Assembly (NCBI GenBank): GCA_035315065.1 | Contig: DATFYM010000008.1 | Location: 1-58,929 of the forward strand | DNA length: 58,929 nucleotides | Source of the DNA: DATFYM01 sp035315065 | GTDB taxonomy: Bacteria > Acidobacteriota > Terriglobia > UBA7540 | Direction: 5' to 3' | In this document: positions 7,992-16,769 of the stretch, in pieces | How the letters are laid out: the number at the start of each line of letters is the position of its first letter | How positions within the stretch are numbered: the stretch's first letter is position 1 | Translations under genes and position numbers: made by a program | The notes under the pieces: model-generated | What the model was told of the DNA's origin: nothing | What the model saw: only the letters and a program-made list of their open reading frames with translations | The model's database searches: none

Positions 7992-8738
7992 TTGAACGAT
8001 CCCTCGGCTTCTTCGCGTGAAGTCATTTTGGTTTCGGAGTACATCCGAGAGCCGCACATTCCTGTTTCGCACCTCGCCCACGAATGGGAGATGCATTCGG
8101 GCGTACTGCTCACGCCGGCAGAGGAGCGCACGATGGTGCGCGAACCGGCGCAGTCCGTGCCCGCGGCCATCGCCCAGCGCGTTGGCAAAGTGCGCCTGCT
8201 GCTGGTGCCCTACGTAGCTTGCGAGGAGATGGGCGATCTCGTCTCGTTCACGAAGCCCAAGGGCGAGAGTCATTCGGCAGTGTGGTTGGAGCAGGACGGC
8301 TGGGTCCACATCGTCCTCGCGTGCCGCGAACTCGACGCGCACGATACCGGCTTCGAGTTTCTGGCCAGCGTGGCGGAACTGCTGCGTGGCAAGCTGACGC
8401 CGGAAGAGACCGAGCGGTACACGCTGATGCTGGAAGAGGAACTACGCGAGGGGATCAAGGGGGAAATCGATGAGGACGCGTACGCCGCCAAGATTCCCTT
8501 GATCAAGGCTCGCACCGCCCACCGGCGTTCCGGCCAGTTCGAAAACTACCGCAACATCTCCCTCGTCGGAACCGTGGCCGAGTACCTGCACGGGCTATGG
8601 CACGACGTGCAGATCCGGGTCGGCCCTGAACACCTGCCCCTCGTCCAATTGCGCCGCCGCATGAGCCTGCTGGCGGAAATGTTCCCGCCTAACCCGGGGT
8701 TCAAGGTATTTGCGGAAGAACTAGAGAAGGATGAGTAG
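7992..8738 (+). CDS. Conserved hypothetical protein
   Basis: 248 residues with a TTG start at 7992; no ATG in frame gives a better start. No recognised domain. The protein is soluble and charged, with a helix-rich acidic segment (EETERYTLMLEEELREGI, about 135-155), a polar RTAHRRSGQFENYRNIS motif near 170, and a C-terminal LVQLRRRMSLLAEMFPPNPGF. It follows the carboxylase gene on the same strand with a 78-bp gap. The coding pattern and regular third-position GC make it a real gene. Confidence 0.75.
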   Translation: MNDPSASSREVILVSEYIREPHIPVSHLAHEWEMHSGVLLTPAEERTMVREPAQSVPAAIAQRVGKVRLLLVPYVACEEMGDLVSFTKPKGESHSAVWLEQDGWVHIVLACRELDAHDTGFEFLASVAELLRGKLTPEETERYTLMLEEELREGIKGEIDEDAYAAKIPLIKARTAHRRSGQFENYRNISLVGTVAEYLHGLWHDVQIRVGPEHLPLVQLRRRMSLLAEMFPPNPGFKVFAEELEKDE

Positions 8739-8773
8739 GCAGAAAGCAGCACGGCGCTTGCCGCCCAACTAGA

Positions 8774-9229
8774 CTAGATTCCAGCGACCGCCTTGAGCTC
8801 CGAGGTACACTGCGGGCAGCGCGTCGCCCGGATGGGAACGGCCGAGAAGCAGTACGGGCAGTCCTTGGTGGTTGGCGCTGCCGGCGCGGCGGGTTTGGGC
8901 TGCATCATTCGGTTCACCTGTCGGACCAGCAAGAACACAACCAGGGCAACAATGAGGAAGTCGATAACCGTGTTCAGGAAAGTCCCGTAGCCGATGACCG
9001 CGGCGCCCGCCTTCTTCGCGTCGGCCAGCGTGTCAAAGTGGGCCTGACGCGGCAGGATCCAGCCGAGGTTTGAGAAATCGACCTTCCCCAGGATCAAGCC
9101 GATTGGCGGCATGATGATGTCGCTCACCATGGAAGTGACGATCTTTCCGAAGGCAGCCCCGATAATGATCCCGACCGCCATGTCGAGGACGTTGCCACGC
9201 ATGGCAAACTCCTTAAACTCTTTGAGCAT
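8774..9229 (-). CDS. mscL: Large-conductance mechanosensitive channel MscL with C-terminal zinc ribbon
   Basis: 151 residues. The N-terminal MLKEFKEFAMRGNVLDMAVGIIIGAAFGKIV is the MscL signature and TM1; PPIGLILG follows; TM2 lies at about 83-103. The channel releases solutes during hypo-osmotic shock. Instead of ending after the usual C-terminal helix, the protein has a Pro/Ala linker (111-120) and two CxxC pairs (C124/C127, C138/C141), a zinc-ribbon-like tail. Start ATG at 9229 has AAAGGAG upstream. Confidence 0.96.
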   Translation of the reverse strand: MLKEFKEFAMRGNVLDMAVGIIIGAAFGKIVTSMVSDIIMPPIGLILGKVDFSNLGWILPRQAHFDTLADAKKAGAAVIGYGTFLNTVIDFLIVALVVFLLVRQVNRMMQPKPAAPAAPTTKDCPYCFSAVPIRATRCPQCTSELKAVAGI

Positions 9230-9449
9230 TGTTCGGCTCCTTTGGCGCCTCCTCGCGGAGGGCTTCGTCGTGAAGACCGCATAATTCTACGCCGATTCTT
9301 GGCTGGGTGACAGGAGAATACAGCCACCCGCGCACGATGACAGAAAAAGGCCGCGCTGCTGACGGCAAGTTGCTCTTGCATTTGCCCGGGTACCTGAATA
9401 TGCTTGCCGCCTTGATCAGTTCGACTGTCACGCCAACATAGGAACTGAT

Positions 9450-10802
9450 ATGGCCACTATGCTTCCGGACTACGTCACGGCTTCGGTTCCGAACCCGGCT
9501 GCGAATCGGGCCCCATGGTACAAGAACACAGCGCCCGCGTATGCGGGGATTTTTCTCTGGATCGGCTTTTACGTAGGCCTGGCAGGGCCGCCACTGGGGC
9601 AGGCCGGCGTCGGCGTCTGCCTGCTGGGACTGCTGGTCGCGGGCTTGCTCTGCTTCGCCCTTTATTACTACGCGCCAGGGATGCTGGGGATGCAGACGGG
9701 GCGGCCGCTGTACGTCGTGGGCACCTCCACTTTCGGGACCGCAGGAGGCTACGTGATGCCCGGCCTTCTGATGGGCCTGCTGCAGATCGGCTGGTTCGCC
9801 GTGGCCACGTCGGTGGCGACGTCGTACATTCTCCAGGGCCTGCACAATAGCTCTCGGACGCTCTACATCATCGTCGCCCTGATCTGGGCTTACGTGCTGG
9901 CCTGGGTGGCCATCAAAGGGATCGCCTACGTGGCGCGAGTGGCGCAGCTCCTCAACTGGCTTCCGCTCCTCATGATCCTGGTGATCTTCTTCGCCAACTG
10001 GGGTGGCATCTCCAGCTTCGAGCCACCCAAGAGCGATCCGTGGAACGGCTTCCTCACTGTGCTGGCGCTGGTGATCGGCTTCTTCGCTACCGCCGGCGCG
10101 GCGGGCGCCGACTTCGGCATGAACAGCCGGAATCGCAACGACGTCTTCTGGGGCGGGCTGATCGGGATCGCGCTGGCCGTTCTGGTCGCGGGCGGATTGA
10201 CTCTTCTCTCGGTCGCGGGCCACCTCGGCGCCGCTGGGCACACCACGTTTCCAAAGCCTGGTGCCCCGGATGATCCGTACGCGTACACGGCCGCGATTTC
10301 GAGCGTCACGGGCCTGGCCTCGATCATGTTCTTCTTGTTTGCCGCCGCGTCGGTGGCGCCTACGTGCTTCTGCACCTTCATCGCCGCCAACAGTTTTGCT
10401 ACCATGCTGCCGAAGATTCCTCGCAGCGTCTCCACCACGGTTGGCGTCACCATTGGGGCGATCTTGGCCATCACCGGTGTCGCTAACAACCTCATTCCCT
10501 TTTTCCAGATCGTGGGCGCATCCTTTGGCCCCATCTGCGGGGCGATGGCTGCGGATTACATCCTGGCGGGATATAGGTGGTCGGGTCCCCGGCAGGGGAT
10601 CAACTGGGCGGGATACATCGCCTGGGCCATTGGCTTTGTGATTGGGATTGCGGACAAGATCCCCGGCATGCCGGAGGCCCTGATCAAAGCGGACCGACCC
10701 GCGGTGCTTTGGTCCTTCGTCGCAGGCTTCGTGGTTTACTGGGTACTGGCCAAGGCCGGCGTCTGGTCGGAACTCGTGCCGGAGACCGAACTGAGCAGGT
10801 AG
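9450..10802 (+). CDS. NCS1-family permease (cytosine/purine/hydantoin-type)
   Basis: 450 residues with about 12 hydrophobic segments. Family features are the N-terminal NRAPWYKNTAPAYAGIFLWIGFY helix, the GRPLYVVGTSTFG loop, GADFGMNSRNRND in the middle (typical of cytosine permeases), and FGPICGAMAADY near 355-366. It probably imports a nucleobase-like compound with Na+ or H+. No pyrimidine or purine catabolic gene lies nearby to fix the substrate. mscL is divergent upstream. Confidence 0.85.
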   Translation: MATMLPDYVTASVPNPAANRAPWYKNTAPAYAGIFLWIGFYVGLAGPPLGQAGVGVCLLGLLVAGLLCFALYYYAPGMLGMQTGRPLYVVGTSTFGTAGGYVMPGLLMGLLQIGWFAVATSVATSYILQGLHNSSRTLYIIVALIWAYVLAWVAIKGIAYVARVAQLLNWLPLLMILVIFFANWGGISSFEPPKSDPWNGFLTVLALVIGFFATAGAAGADFGMNSRNRNDVFWGGLIGIALAVLVAGGLTLLSVAGHLGAAGHTTFPKPGAPDDPYAYTAAISSVTGLASIMFFLFAAASVAPTCFCTFIAANSFATMLPKIPRSVSTTVGVTIGAILAITGVANNLIPFFQIVGASFGPICGAMAADYILAGYRWSGPRQGINWAGYIAWAIGFVIGIADKIPGMPEALIKADRPAVLWSFVAGFVVYWVLAKAGVWSELVPETELSR

Positions 10803-11007
10803 CAGCGGCGGAAACGCGCGGGAGTGCAAACGCGGCGCCGCACGTCATTGCCGGCCCTTGCGATCTTCGGCGGTTGGGCTACCTTCGTAGGCTGCACAGC
10901 CGAGGATCGGACGGCTTGGCACGGAAGAGGGCTCGACGCTCGCGAGTTGAAACGAACGCAGCGTAGTTCGGAGATTCTCCGGCGACTACATTCTTCTACG
11001 ATTGGAC

Positions 11008-11035
11008 TTGACAGGACGCTCACGGGTGGTATATC
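11008..11035 (+). promoter_or_regulatory. Sigma70-type promoter for the H1-like gene
   Basis: TTGACA (11008-11013), 16-base spacer, TATATC (11030-11035), about 75 bp before the start of the downstream gene. The rest of the 10803-11116 gap holds no gene I can support. Confidence 0.6.
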
Positions 11036-11116
11036 CGCATAGTGAGGCGGTTGTCCAGCCGCTGGCGCACCAGGAGCGCTGAGGATTGCTTTTAGAAAAA
11101 TGTGTAGGAGGCAGGC

Positions 11117-11524
11117 ATGGCGTTCGACAAAGATGACAACGCGGGCGACAACATGAATGAATTGGGAGAAGAGATCTCCTCCGATTATCGGGAGGAAGAG
11201 GCGGAAGAGGGAACTGGAGAAGAGGGAGAAGAGGTCGGCGACGATGTGTCCTACGAGATTGAGGAAACGGAAGTGAGCATCGAGCCGGCATCGGAAGTTA
11301 CCAGCGAACCTCCGCCGCCGGCCGCGCCCAAGCCCGCCCCGCGGGCCGCAAAACGCGCCTCGATGAAAAAGGCCGAAGCCGCCAAGAAGAAGGCGAAGCC
11401 GTCCCCGGCGCTCAGGGCCCCTAAGGCGAAAGCGAAGAAGCCGCCGGCCGCGAAGCCTAAGGCAAAACCACCGGCTAAGAAGGCCAAGAAGCCTGCCCAG
11501 AAAGGCAAGCCGGGCAGGAGGTAG
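11117..11524 (+). CDS. Histone H1-like protein with acidic N-terminus
   Basis: 135 residues with two opposite halves. Residues 1-60 are highly acidic (EEEAEEGTGEEGEEVGDD). Residues 65-135 are Lys/Ala/Pro-rich (AKKKAKPSPA, KAKAKKPPAAKPKAK), like histone H1 tails and bacterial HctA/AlgP-type proteins. GTAGGAGGC precedes the ATG. It probably binds DNA or RNA through the basic tail, with the acidic half modulating binding. No folded domain is visible, and low complexity makes homology searches weak. Confidence 0.8.
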   Translation: MAFDKDDNAGDNMNELGEEISSDYREEEAEEGTGEEGEEVGDDVSYEIEETEVSIEPASEVTSEPPPPAAPKPAPRAAKRASMKKAEAAKKKAKPSPALRAPKAKAKKPPAAKPKAKPPAKKAKKPAQKGKPGRR

Positions 11525-11716
11525 CGTCGGCCGCTTGAGACAGTTGGGTCGGGCCTCGGCGGGACGGCCGCGTCGGCCGAACCTCCCGTATGCGGCTGAC
11601 GACGGCGTCGGATGGCCGCGTCTGTATCGTGGAGGGCATGGCAGGGCCGTCTCCAGGTCCCGAACTTTGGGGTACACCTGAAGCCGGTGATTCCGCCATC
11701 CAGGCATCGTCTGCGA

Positions 11717-12574
11717 ATGGTCAAACCATCCGACCGAAGGCCCGTCCAGCGGAAAGAGATCCGGGCTCTGAAAGTCCGAGCTGTGGAGTTTGTGCGTCCG
11801 ATGCGCGGCGCTTCACGGCCTCATTTGGTAGTTTGCGACGATGGGGAGAGCTATGTCGTCAAGTTCCGCGACAACCCTCAGCACGTGCGCGTGCTTGCCA
11901 ACGAGATGCTGGCGGCGCGACTTGCAGCCCTGATCGGACTTCCGGTACCTCCGGCGGCATTCGTCGAGATACCGACGGCGCTCGTCCGGCAAAGCCCGCC
12001 CCAGGATCTCTCTAATCCCGGAAACACCACGAAGCATGACTGCGGTCCGGGTTTGCACTTCGGGTCGCGGTATCCCGGACCTGCCGGCGAGGCCCAAGTT
12101 GTGGACTTCCTGCCGGACCGCCTGCTTCGACGTGTGGCCAACCTGGAGTCAGTTTTCACGGGCGCTCTCGTCTTCGACAAGTGGACCTGCAACTGCGACG
12201 GACGTCAGGTGGTTTTCCAACGCTCGACCGTCGATGCCGCGTACTCCGCTTGGCTCATCGATCACGGCTTCTGTTTCAACGACGGTGAGTGGAACTTCCC
12301 CGATAATCCGCTGCGCGGCCTCTATCCGCGCCGGCTGGTCTACGAAGGGGTTCGAGACTTGCAGTCGTTTGAGCCCTTTCTCTCCACCATCGAGAACCTG
12401 GAGACGGCCGCGTTGGAAGAGTGCGTGGAGGGAATCCCCGAGGAGTGGTGCGACGACGCGCCTGAGCAACTACACGAGTTGGCCAGGCAACTCTACGAAC
12501 GGCGGCGAGGCTTGCGACAGGCGCTGATCGACGCCAAGAACAGCGCCTGGCACCCGTTTCCAAACTGGGAGTGA
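11717..12574 (+). CDS. HipA-like kinase domain protein
   Basis: 285 residues from the ATG at 11717. Upstream in-frame residues are not family-like. N-terminal VRAVEFVRPMRGASRPHLVVCDDGESYVVKFRDN is the nucleotide-binding start of the short HipA-like family, with the YVVKF lysine. NEMLAARLAALIGLPVPPAA follows. FDKWTCNCDGRQVVF (about 155-170) replaces the catalytic HRD/NxxxxN region (D-x-W-x-x-N type), and WLIDHGFCF (about 185) holds the DFG-like Asp. It lacks the DNA-binding partner HipB and sits just upstream of a DUF3037 gene, its usual partner. Role unknown, possibly a Ser/Thr kinase. Confidence 0.85.
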   Translation: MVKPSDRRPVQRKEIRALKVRAVEFVRPMRGASRPHLVVCDDGESYVVKFRDNPQHVRVLANEMLAARLAALIGLPVPPAAFVEIPTALVRQSPPQDLSNPGNTTKHDCGPGLHFGSRYPGPAGEAQVVDFLPDRLLRRVANLESVFTGALVFDKWTCNCDGRQVVFQRSTVDAAYSAWLIDHGFCFNDGEWNFPDNPLRGLYPRRLVYEGVRDLQSFEPFLSTIENLETAALEECVEGIPEEWCDDAPEQLHELARQLYERRRGLRQALIDAKNSAWHPFPNWE

Positions 12575-12575
12575 G

Positions 12576-12768
12576 GAGAGCAGTCGGCAGTAGGCAGAGA
12601 GCAGTCGGCAGTAGGCTGAAAGCAGTCGCAGAGAGCATTAGGCAGAGAGCAGTCGGCAGGCACTGACGGCGCAGTCCGACGTTGCTGCTACTTTCAGTCC
12701 ACTCCCACTGCCGACTGATTTCTGCCTGCTGCCGACTGCATACTGCCTACTGCTTTCCGTGGCGACTG
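12576..12768. repeat. Word-repeat hairpin (GCAGTCGGCAGTAGGCAGA type)
   Basis: At least five tandem variants of GAGCAGTCGGCAGTAGGCAG, then a spacer, then inverse copies (CTGCCGACTGCATACTGCCTA) ending just before the DUF3037 start codon. The right arm stays open in the DUF3037 frame and could be mistaken for a 29-residue N-terminus. Confidence 0.85.
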
Positions 12769-13599
12769 ATGAGCGACGAACCCAAACTAAAACGGTGCTC
12801 CTTCTTCCTCCTACGTTACGTGCCCGACTTGCGGCGCGAAGAGGCACTCAACCTCGGGGTGTTTCTGCACAGTCCGAAAGAGAAGTACCTTGGCTGCGTT
12901 CTCACCGACGACTTCCACCGAGTTAAGCGACTCGACCCCCAGGCCGACCTCGAGTTGCTACGCGCGCTGCCGCAGCACTTCGACGACGAGATTGACCGGC
13001 GCGGCGATGATCTCGAGGCCTACATCCGGGAGATGCAAGAGTCATACTCCAATCTGATTCAGGTGAGCGACCCTCGCCCTTGCTTGCTTTCCGATCCGCA
13101 AGGCGAAATCCAGAGCCTGTTTGCGCGCTATGTAGGCGCGCCCTCGATAGGTCCGGGGCGGGATGACACTCGGATAAGAATCAAGCAACGGCTCACGGCG
13201 GCGCTGGTGCGGGCCGGTGCGTGGGATCGGATCGAAAAGCGCATTCCCGCCGCACAGTGGACCGGCAAAGGAGACCCATTCGTTTTCGACTACGGGTACC
13301 GGCTGATCACGAACGGCGCTAGTCTCGATACGCCTTCGCCCCACTCGCGCATCAAGTTTATCCACGCCCTGTCGCTCAAACGCGATACCACGCTGGCTAC
13401 GGCTCTCGTCTTCACCGTGAAACAGGTGCGGAAGAGCGAAGCGGCTGACCTCACGGCGGTGGTGGGAGCGCGCGCCGAGTCTGGCGTCGCGCCGGCGCTC
13501 TACACGCAGAGCCTGCTCGAGGAGAACGGAATTGCGATCCAGCCGCTTTCCGGCATCGACGACTTTGCCCAGTCGGTACGGCAGGATCTCACGTTGTGA
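12769..13599 (+). CDS. DUF3037 domain protein, partner of HipA-like kinase
   Basis: 276 residues from ATG 12769; the upstream in-frame extension is repeat-encoded and rejected. The N-terminal KRCSFFLLRYVPDLRREEALNLGVFLHSP is the DUF3037 hallmark (YVPD...E..N.GV). Conserved pairing with the HipA-like gene suggests a kinase-partner or substrate relation. The following small ORF overlaps its stop region, giving a probable three-gene unit. No catalytic residues are known for the family. Confidence 0.88.
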   Translation: MSDEPKLKRCSFFLLRYVPDLRREEALNLGVFLHSPKEKYLGCVLTDDFHRVKRLDPQADLELLRALPQHFDDEIDRRGDDLEAYIREMQESYSNLIQVSDPRPCLLSDPQGEIQSLFARYVGAPSIGPGRDDTRIRIKQRLTAALVRAGAWDRIEKRIPAAQWTGKGDPFVFDYGYRLITNGASLDTPSPHSRIKFIHALSLKRDTTLATALVFTVKQVRKSEAADLTAVVGARAESGVAPALYTQSLLEENGIAIQPLSGIDDFAQSVRQDLTL

Positions 13600-13622
13600 T
13601 CCTCGTCCCTCGCTGGTCGGCA

Positions 13623-13877
13623 ATGAACATGAGCCTCATTCTGAAAGTCGAGTGCTACTCCGGCTACAAGGCCGACGAGCGACCGTTGCGCTTTACGGCC
13701 CTGACACGGGGCGCGCAGACCCGCGAAGTTAAGGAAGTGCTCGACCAGTGGTATGGGGTCGGATACCGCTGCTTCCGCGTCCGCGCCGACGACGGCCATC
13801 TCTACGTCCTGCGTCATTCTGAAGAGCAAGACGTGTGGACCCTCGATTCCTTCCGGCGCGACTCGAAATCAACTTAA
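13623..13877 (+). CDS. Small conserved hypothetical protein
   Basis: 84 residues if started at 13623; ATG 13629 (MSLILKVECYSGYKADERP) is an equally good start. The compact, folded-looking sequence (WYGVGYRCFRVRADDGHLYVLRHSEEQDVWTLDSF) has alternating beta-strands and many aromatics. It lies 23 bp after the DUF3037 stop on the same strand, so probably in the same operon. I do not recognise a named domain. Confidence 0.72.
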   Translation: MNMSLILKVECYSGYKADERPLRFTALTRGAQTREVKEVLDQWYGVGYRCFRVRADDGHLYVLRHSEEQDVWTLDSFRRDSKST

Positions 13878-13923
13878 TCACCAGTTACGTAGGCTAGTAA
13901 CTCGGCAAACCCTTGCCCTTCCG

Positions 13924-14043
13924 AAGAATTGACGATTGGAAGAAGGGCTCATTTGACGATTTAATGGCCTATCGAAAGGGCCGCGCGGCTTGCCGACTCA
14001 TCTCTTGCAATCGCCAATCGGCAATCTGCAATTGGCAATTCTT
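13924..14043. repeat. Word repeat (GGCAATCGGCAATTC / GACGATTGG type)
   Basis: Contains GAATTGACGATTGGAAG on the left and tandem CAATCGGCAATCTGCAATTGG on the right, directly after the E2 gene's 3' end. The same word family reappears at 23.7 kb and 28.5 kb. Confidence 0.7.
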
Positions 14044-15411
14044 CTAGAGCACCGGCTCCTCCCATTCTTCCAGCCCCCGCTTGATACGCCCCATGAACTG
14101 GTCGGCCACCGCGCCGTCGATGACCCGGTGGTCGAACGAGAGCGCCAGATAAACCATGGGACGAATGGCGATGGCGTCGTGGCGCACCACTGCGCGTTTC
14201 TCGATCGTACCCACGCCGAGGATCGCCACCTGGGGCTGGTTGATGATCGGCGTTCCGAACAGGCTGCCAAAGATGCCGGGATTGGTGATGGTGAACGTGC
14301 CGCCCTGCACGTCGTCCACGCTCAGGCGCTTGGTGCGGGCGCGATCGGCAAGGTCCTGAATGGCGCGCGCCACACCCAGGAAGTCCATTTCGCCGGCGCG
14401 CTTGATGACGGGCACGATCAGCCCCGTCTCCAGCGCCACGGCAATGCCGACGTTGACATCGCGATGGTAGACGATGGTGGCGGCGTTGACCGACGAGTTC
14501 AAGATGGGAAACTCTTTGATCGCCTCCACCGCCGCGCGCACAAAGAAAGCCGTGTAGGTGAGCTTCACGCCGTGGCGCTGCTCGAACTCGGCGGCGAAGC
14601 GAGCGCGGGTCTCAGACACCCTCGTCATCTCGACCTCAAAAACGGTGGAGACGTGGGCGGCGGTGCGGCGACTCAGCACCATGTGCTCCGCGATCTGCTT
14701 GCGCATGGGCGTCATCGGTACTACGCGCGTGGGATCAGCAGAAACCCCGGGCGGAGGGGGCGAAGCAACAGGGCGAGGCGCGGGGGCGGCCACCGGCGCG
14801 TCCGAGGCTGCAAGAGCAGCGGGTGGAGGAGCTATCGCCGGCGCGACCACGGGTGTCGGCTCGAAGCCGACCGGGGTAGTCGTAGTTGATGGCGCGGCGG
14901 TGCTCCGGCGCTCCACTTGCGCAATGTAGGCGAGAATGTCCTTCTTGCTGACGCGGCCGCCGAGGCCGGTACCACGAACATTCCTGAGATCGATGTTGTG
15001 TTCTCTGGCGAGGTTGTACACCAATGGCGAGGAAGGGGCGGCCCTGCCTTCCTCCGGCCGACCTACAACCTCTTGTTGCGCGGCCAGCCGTGGTGGCGGA
15101 CCGGAGGCCGCCACAGGCGCTGGTGTGGCGGTGTGCGCTTCCGCCGCAGGTGCGTCCGCTTGAATGCCAGCGTCCTCCCCATCGATCTCCGCGACCACGG
15201 TGTTCACTTCCACCGTCTGGTTCTCGTGCACCACAATCTGCGTCAAGACCCCGGCGGCAGGCGAAGGAATTTCCGCGTCCACCTTGTCGGTGGAAATCTC
15301 GAAAAGGGGCTCGTCGCGCTCGACGCGGTCGCCGACCTTCTTCAGCCACTTGGTGACTGTGCCTTCGGCAATGCTTTCCCCCATCTGGGGCATGATGACC
15401 TTAGTGGCCAT
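14044..15411 (-). CDS. Dihydrolipoamide acyltransferase (E2) of a 2-oxoacid dehydrogenase complex
   Basis: 455 residues. Lipoyl domain 1-80 with Lys43 in STDKVDAE as the lipoylation site. An Ala/Pro linker follows, then the peripheral-subunit-binding domain (VYNLAREHNIDLRNVRGTG, about 130-160). A second Ala/Pro linker precedes the catalytic domain ending in SFDHRVIDGA (HxxxDG, acyl transfer to CoA). One lipoyl domain only. ATG 15411 has GAGGTAAGA upstream. E1-beta and two E1-alpha genes follow upstream on the same strand, so this is the core of a branched-chain or pyruvate-type complex; sequence reading alone does not fix which. The nearby lipB product begins its lipoylation. Confidence 0.95.
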   Translation of the reverse strand: MATKVIMPQMGESIAEGTVTKWLKKVGDRVERDEPLFEISTDKVDAEIPSPAAGVLTQIVVHENQTVEVNTVVAEIDGEDAGIQADAPAAEAHTATPAPVAASGPPPRLAAQQEVVGRPEEGRAAPSSPLVYNLAREHNIDLRNVRGTGLGGRVSKKDILAYIAQVERRSTAAPSTTTTPVGFEPTPVVAPAIAPPPAALAASDAPVAAPAPRPVASPPPPGVSADPTRVVPMTPMRKQIAEHMVLSRRTAAHVSTVFEVEMTRVSETRARFAAEFEQRHGVKLTYTAFFVRAAVEAIKEFPILNSSVNAATIVYHRDVNVGIAVALETGLIVPVIKRAGEMDFLGVARAIQDLADRARTKRLSVDDVQGGTFTITNPGIFGSLFGTPIINQPQVAILGVGTIEKRAVVRHDAIAIRPMVYLALSFDHRVIDGAVADQFMGRIKRGLEEWEEPVL

Positions 15412-15439
15412 TCTTACCTCGGTTCATTAGTGTCTGCCT

Positions 15440-15675
15440 GCGCTTCGGGAAGAAGGTAGACGGTAGATCGTAGATGGTAGACGGTAGACGGAATAAGGGC
15501 TCTTTCCCCCATCGATCGTCCACCTCATGCTATCTACCCCATTCAGTAAGCCGCTAGCTTCCTTTTCCCGGATAGACGCCAGACCGAAAAAAAGCTTCTT
15601 CCCCATCTGCCGTCTACCTCCTACCATCTACTCTTTCCCCGTCTGCAAGTCTACCTCCTACCATCTACCTCTTAC
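15440..15675. repeat. Word-repeat block (GTAGACGGTAGATCGTAGATGG type)
   Basis: Left part: tandem GGTAGACGGTAGATCGTAGAT variants. Right part: inverse copies (CTACCTCCTACCATCTAC, twice, and CCGTCTACC). Lies between E2 and E1-beta, which are transcribed in the same direction, so the mRNA would carry a long hairpin. A short copy of the word is seen at 57.5 kb. Confidence 0.8.
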
Positions 15676-16650
15676 TCAGTAAGCCGCCAACTTCCTTGCC
15701 GCCTCAGCCACCTTCTTCGCATTTGGCAAAAAGTATTCCTCCAGCGGTGGGGCAAAAGGCACCGGCGTATCGGGCGCCGTGACCCGCACAATCGGACCAT
15801 CCAAGTCCTGGAACGCCTTCTCGCCGATCAGCGCCGCGAGTTCGCCCGCCATGCCGCCCGTCCTGGTGTCCTCATGCAGCAGCAACACTTTGCTGCACTT
15901 GCGCACGCTCGCCAACACGGCTTCTTCATCATAGGGCAGCAGCGTGCGCAGATCGACCACCTCCATCGAAATGCCCTCTTTCTCGAGCTCGGTGGCAGCC
16001 TCAATCGCCGTCCACACCATAGCTCCGTAGGTGATCACGGTCAGATCGGTGCCCTCGCGGGCCACGCGCGCCTTGCCCAGCGGCACCACGTAATCCGTTT
16101 CCGGCACTTCGTCCTTGATGCGCCGATAGAGGAACTTATGCTCATAGAAGATCACCGGGTTATCGTCGCGGATGGAGGCCTTGATCAGCCCTTTGGCGTC
16201 GTAAGCCGTCGAGGGCATCACCACCTTGAGGCCTGGCGTGTGAACGAACCACATCTCGTTCGACTGCGAATGGTAGGGGCCGCCGTGAACGCCCGCCCCA
16301 GAGGGGCCGCGGATCACCATGGGCACCGCCGGGCCCCAGCGGTAGTGGATCTTGGCCGCCATGTTGACGATCTGGTCGAAGCCGCAGGCGATGAAGTCCA
16401 TGAACTGCATTTCGACCACGGGGCGCATGCCCACGAGCGCCGCTCCCACCGCAGCGCCCACAATCGCCGATTCGGAGATGGGCGTGTCGATGACCCGGTC
16501 GGCGCCGAACTTCTCCAACATCCCGGCCGTCACCTTGAACGCGCCGCCGTAGACACCGATGTCCTCGCCCAGCAGGAAAACGGAGTCGTCGCGCTCCATC
16601 TCCTCCCAGATGCCCTGGCGAATGGCCTCCAAGTAGGTTAGAACCGGCAT
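15676..16650 (-). CDS. 2-oxoacid dehydrogenase E1 component, beta subunit
   Basis: 324 residues from ATG 16650, chosen because GAGGTAAGG precedes it exactly as GAGGTAAGA precedes the E2 gene; an ATG five codons upstream has no such site. Transketolase-like Pyr domain with LLGEDIGVYGGAFKVT, TPISESAIVGAAVGAA (the Glu that activates TPP) and GPSGAGVHGGPYHSQS. The C-terminal domain includes LLPYDEEAVL and LLLHEDTRTGGMAGE. It forms an alpha2beta2 E1 with one of the E1-alpha products next door. Confidence 0.95.
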   Translation of the reverse strand: MPVLTYLEAIRQGIWEEMERDDSVFLLGEDIGVYGGAFKVTAGMLEKFGADRVIDTPISESAIVGAAVGAALVGMRPVVEMQFMDFIACGFDQIVNMAAKIHYRWGPAVPMVIRGPSGAGVHGGPYHSQSNEMWFVHTPGLKVVMPSTAYDAKGLIKASIRDDNPVIFYEHKFLYRRIKDEVPETDYVVPLGKARVAREGTDLTVITYGAMVWTAIEAATELEKEGISMEVVDLRTLLPYDEEAVLASVRKCSKVLLLHEDTRTGGMAGELAALIGEKAFQDLDGPIVRVTAPDTPVPFAPPLEEYFLPNAKKVAEAARKLAAY

Positions 16651-16663
16651 CCTTACCTCGCCC

Positions 16664-16769
16664 ATTCAGTGATTGAGCGGTCGGATAATTGAGTGATCGG
16701 TTGATTGGGTGATTGAAGGCCACTCCTTCCAATCGCTCAATCGCCCGATCGCTCAATCACCAAATGTCT
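16664..16769. repeat. Word-repeat hairpin (GATTGAGTGATTGGGTGATTG type)
   Basis: GTGATTGAGCGGTCGG... words on the left and AATCGCTCAATCGCCCGATC... on the right form an inverted repeat between E1-alpha and E1-beta. Same word class as at 23.3 kb. Confidence 0.8.

Noticed and set aside
6348..8342. 664-residue open frame on the minus strand.
   Set aside because: It is an antisense shadow of the carboxyltransferase gene, with His/Arg-rich composition and no domain; long antisense frames are common in GC-rich coding DNA.
9213..10829. 538-residue minus-strand open frame.
   Set aside because: Shadow of the NCS1 permease; no domain, no ribosome binding site.
12576..12768. Tandem repeats that might look like a CRISPR array.
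   Set aside because: Words are 7-20 bp, adjacent with no uniform spacers, and are inverted in the second half. No cas genes are present.
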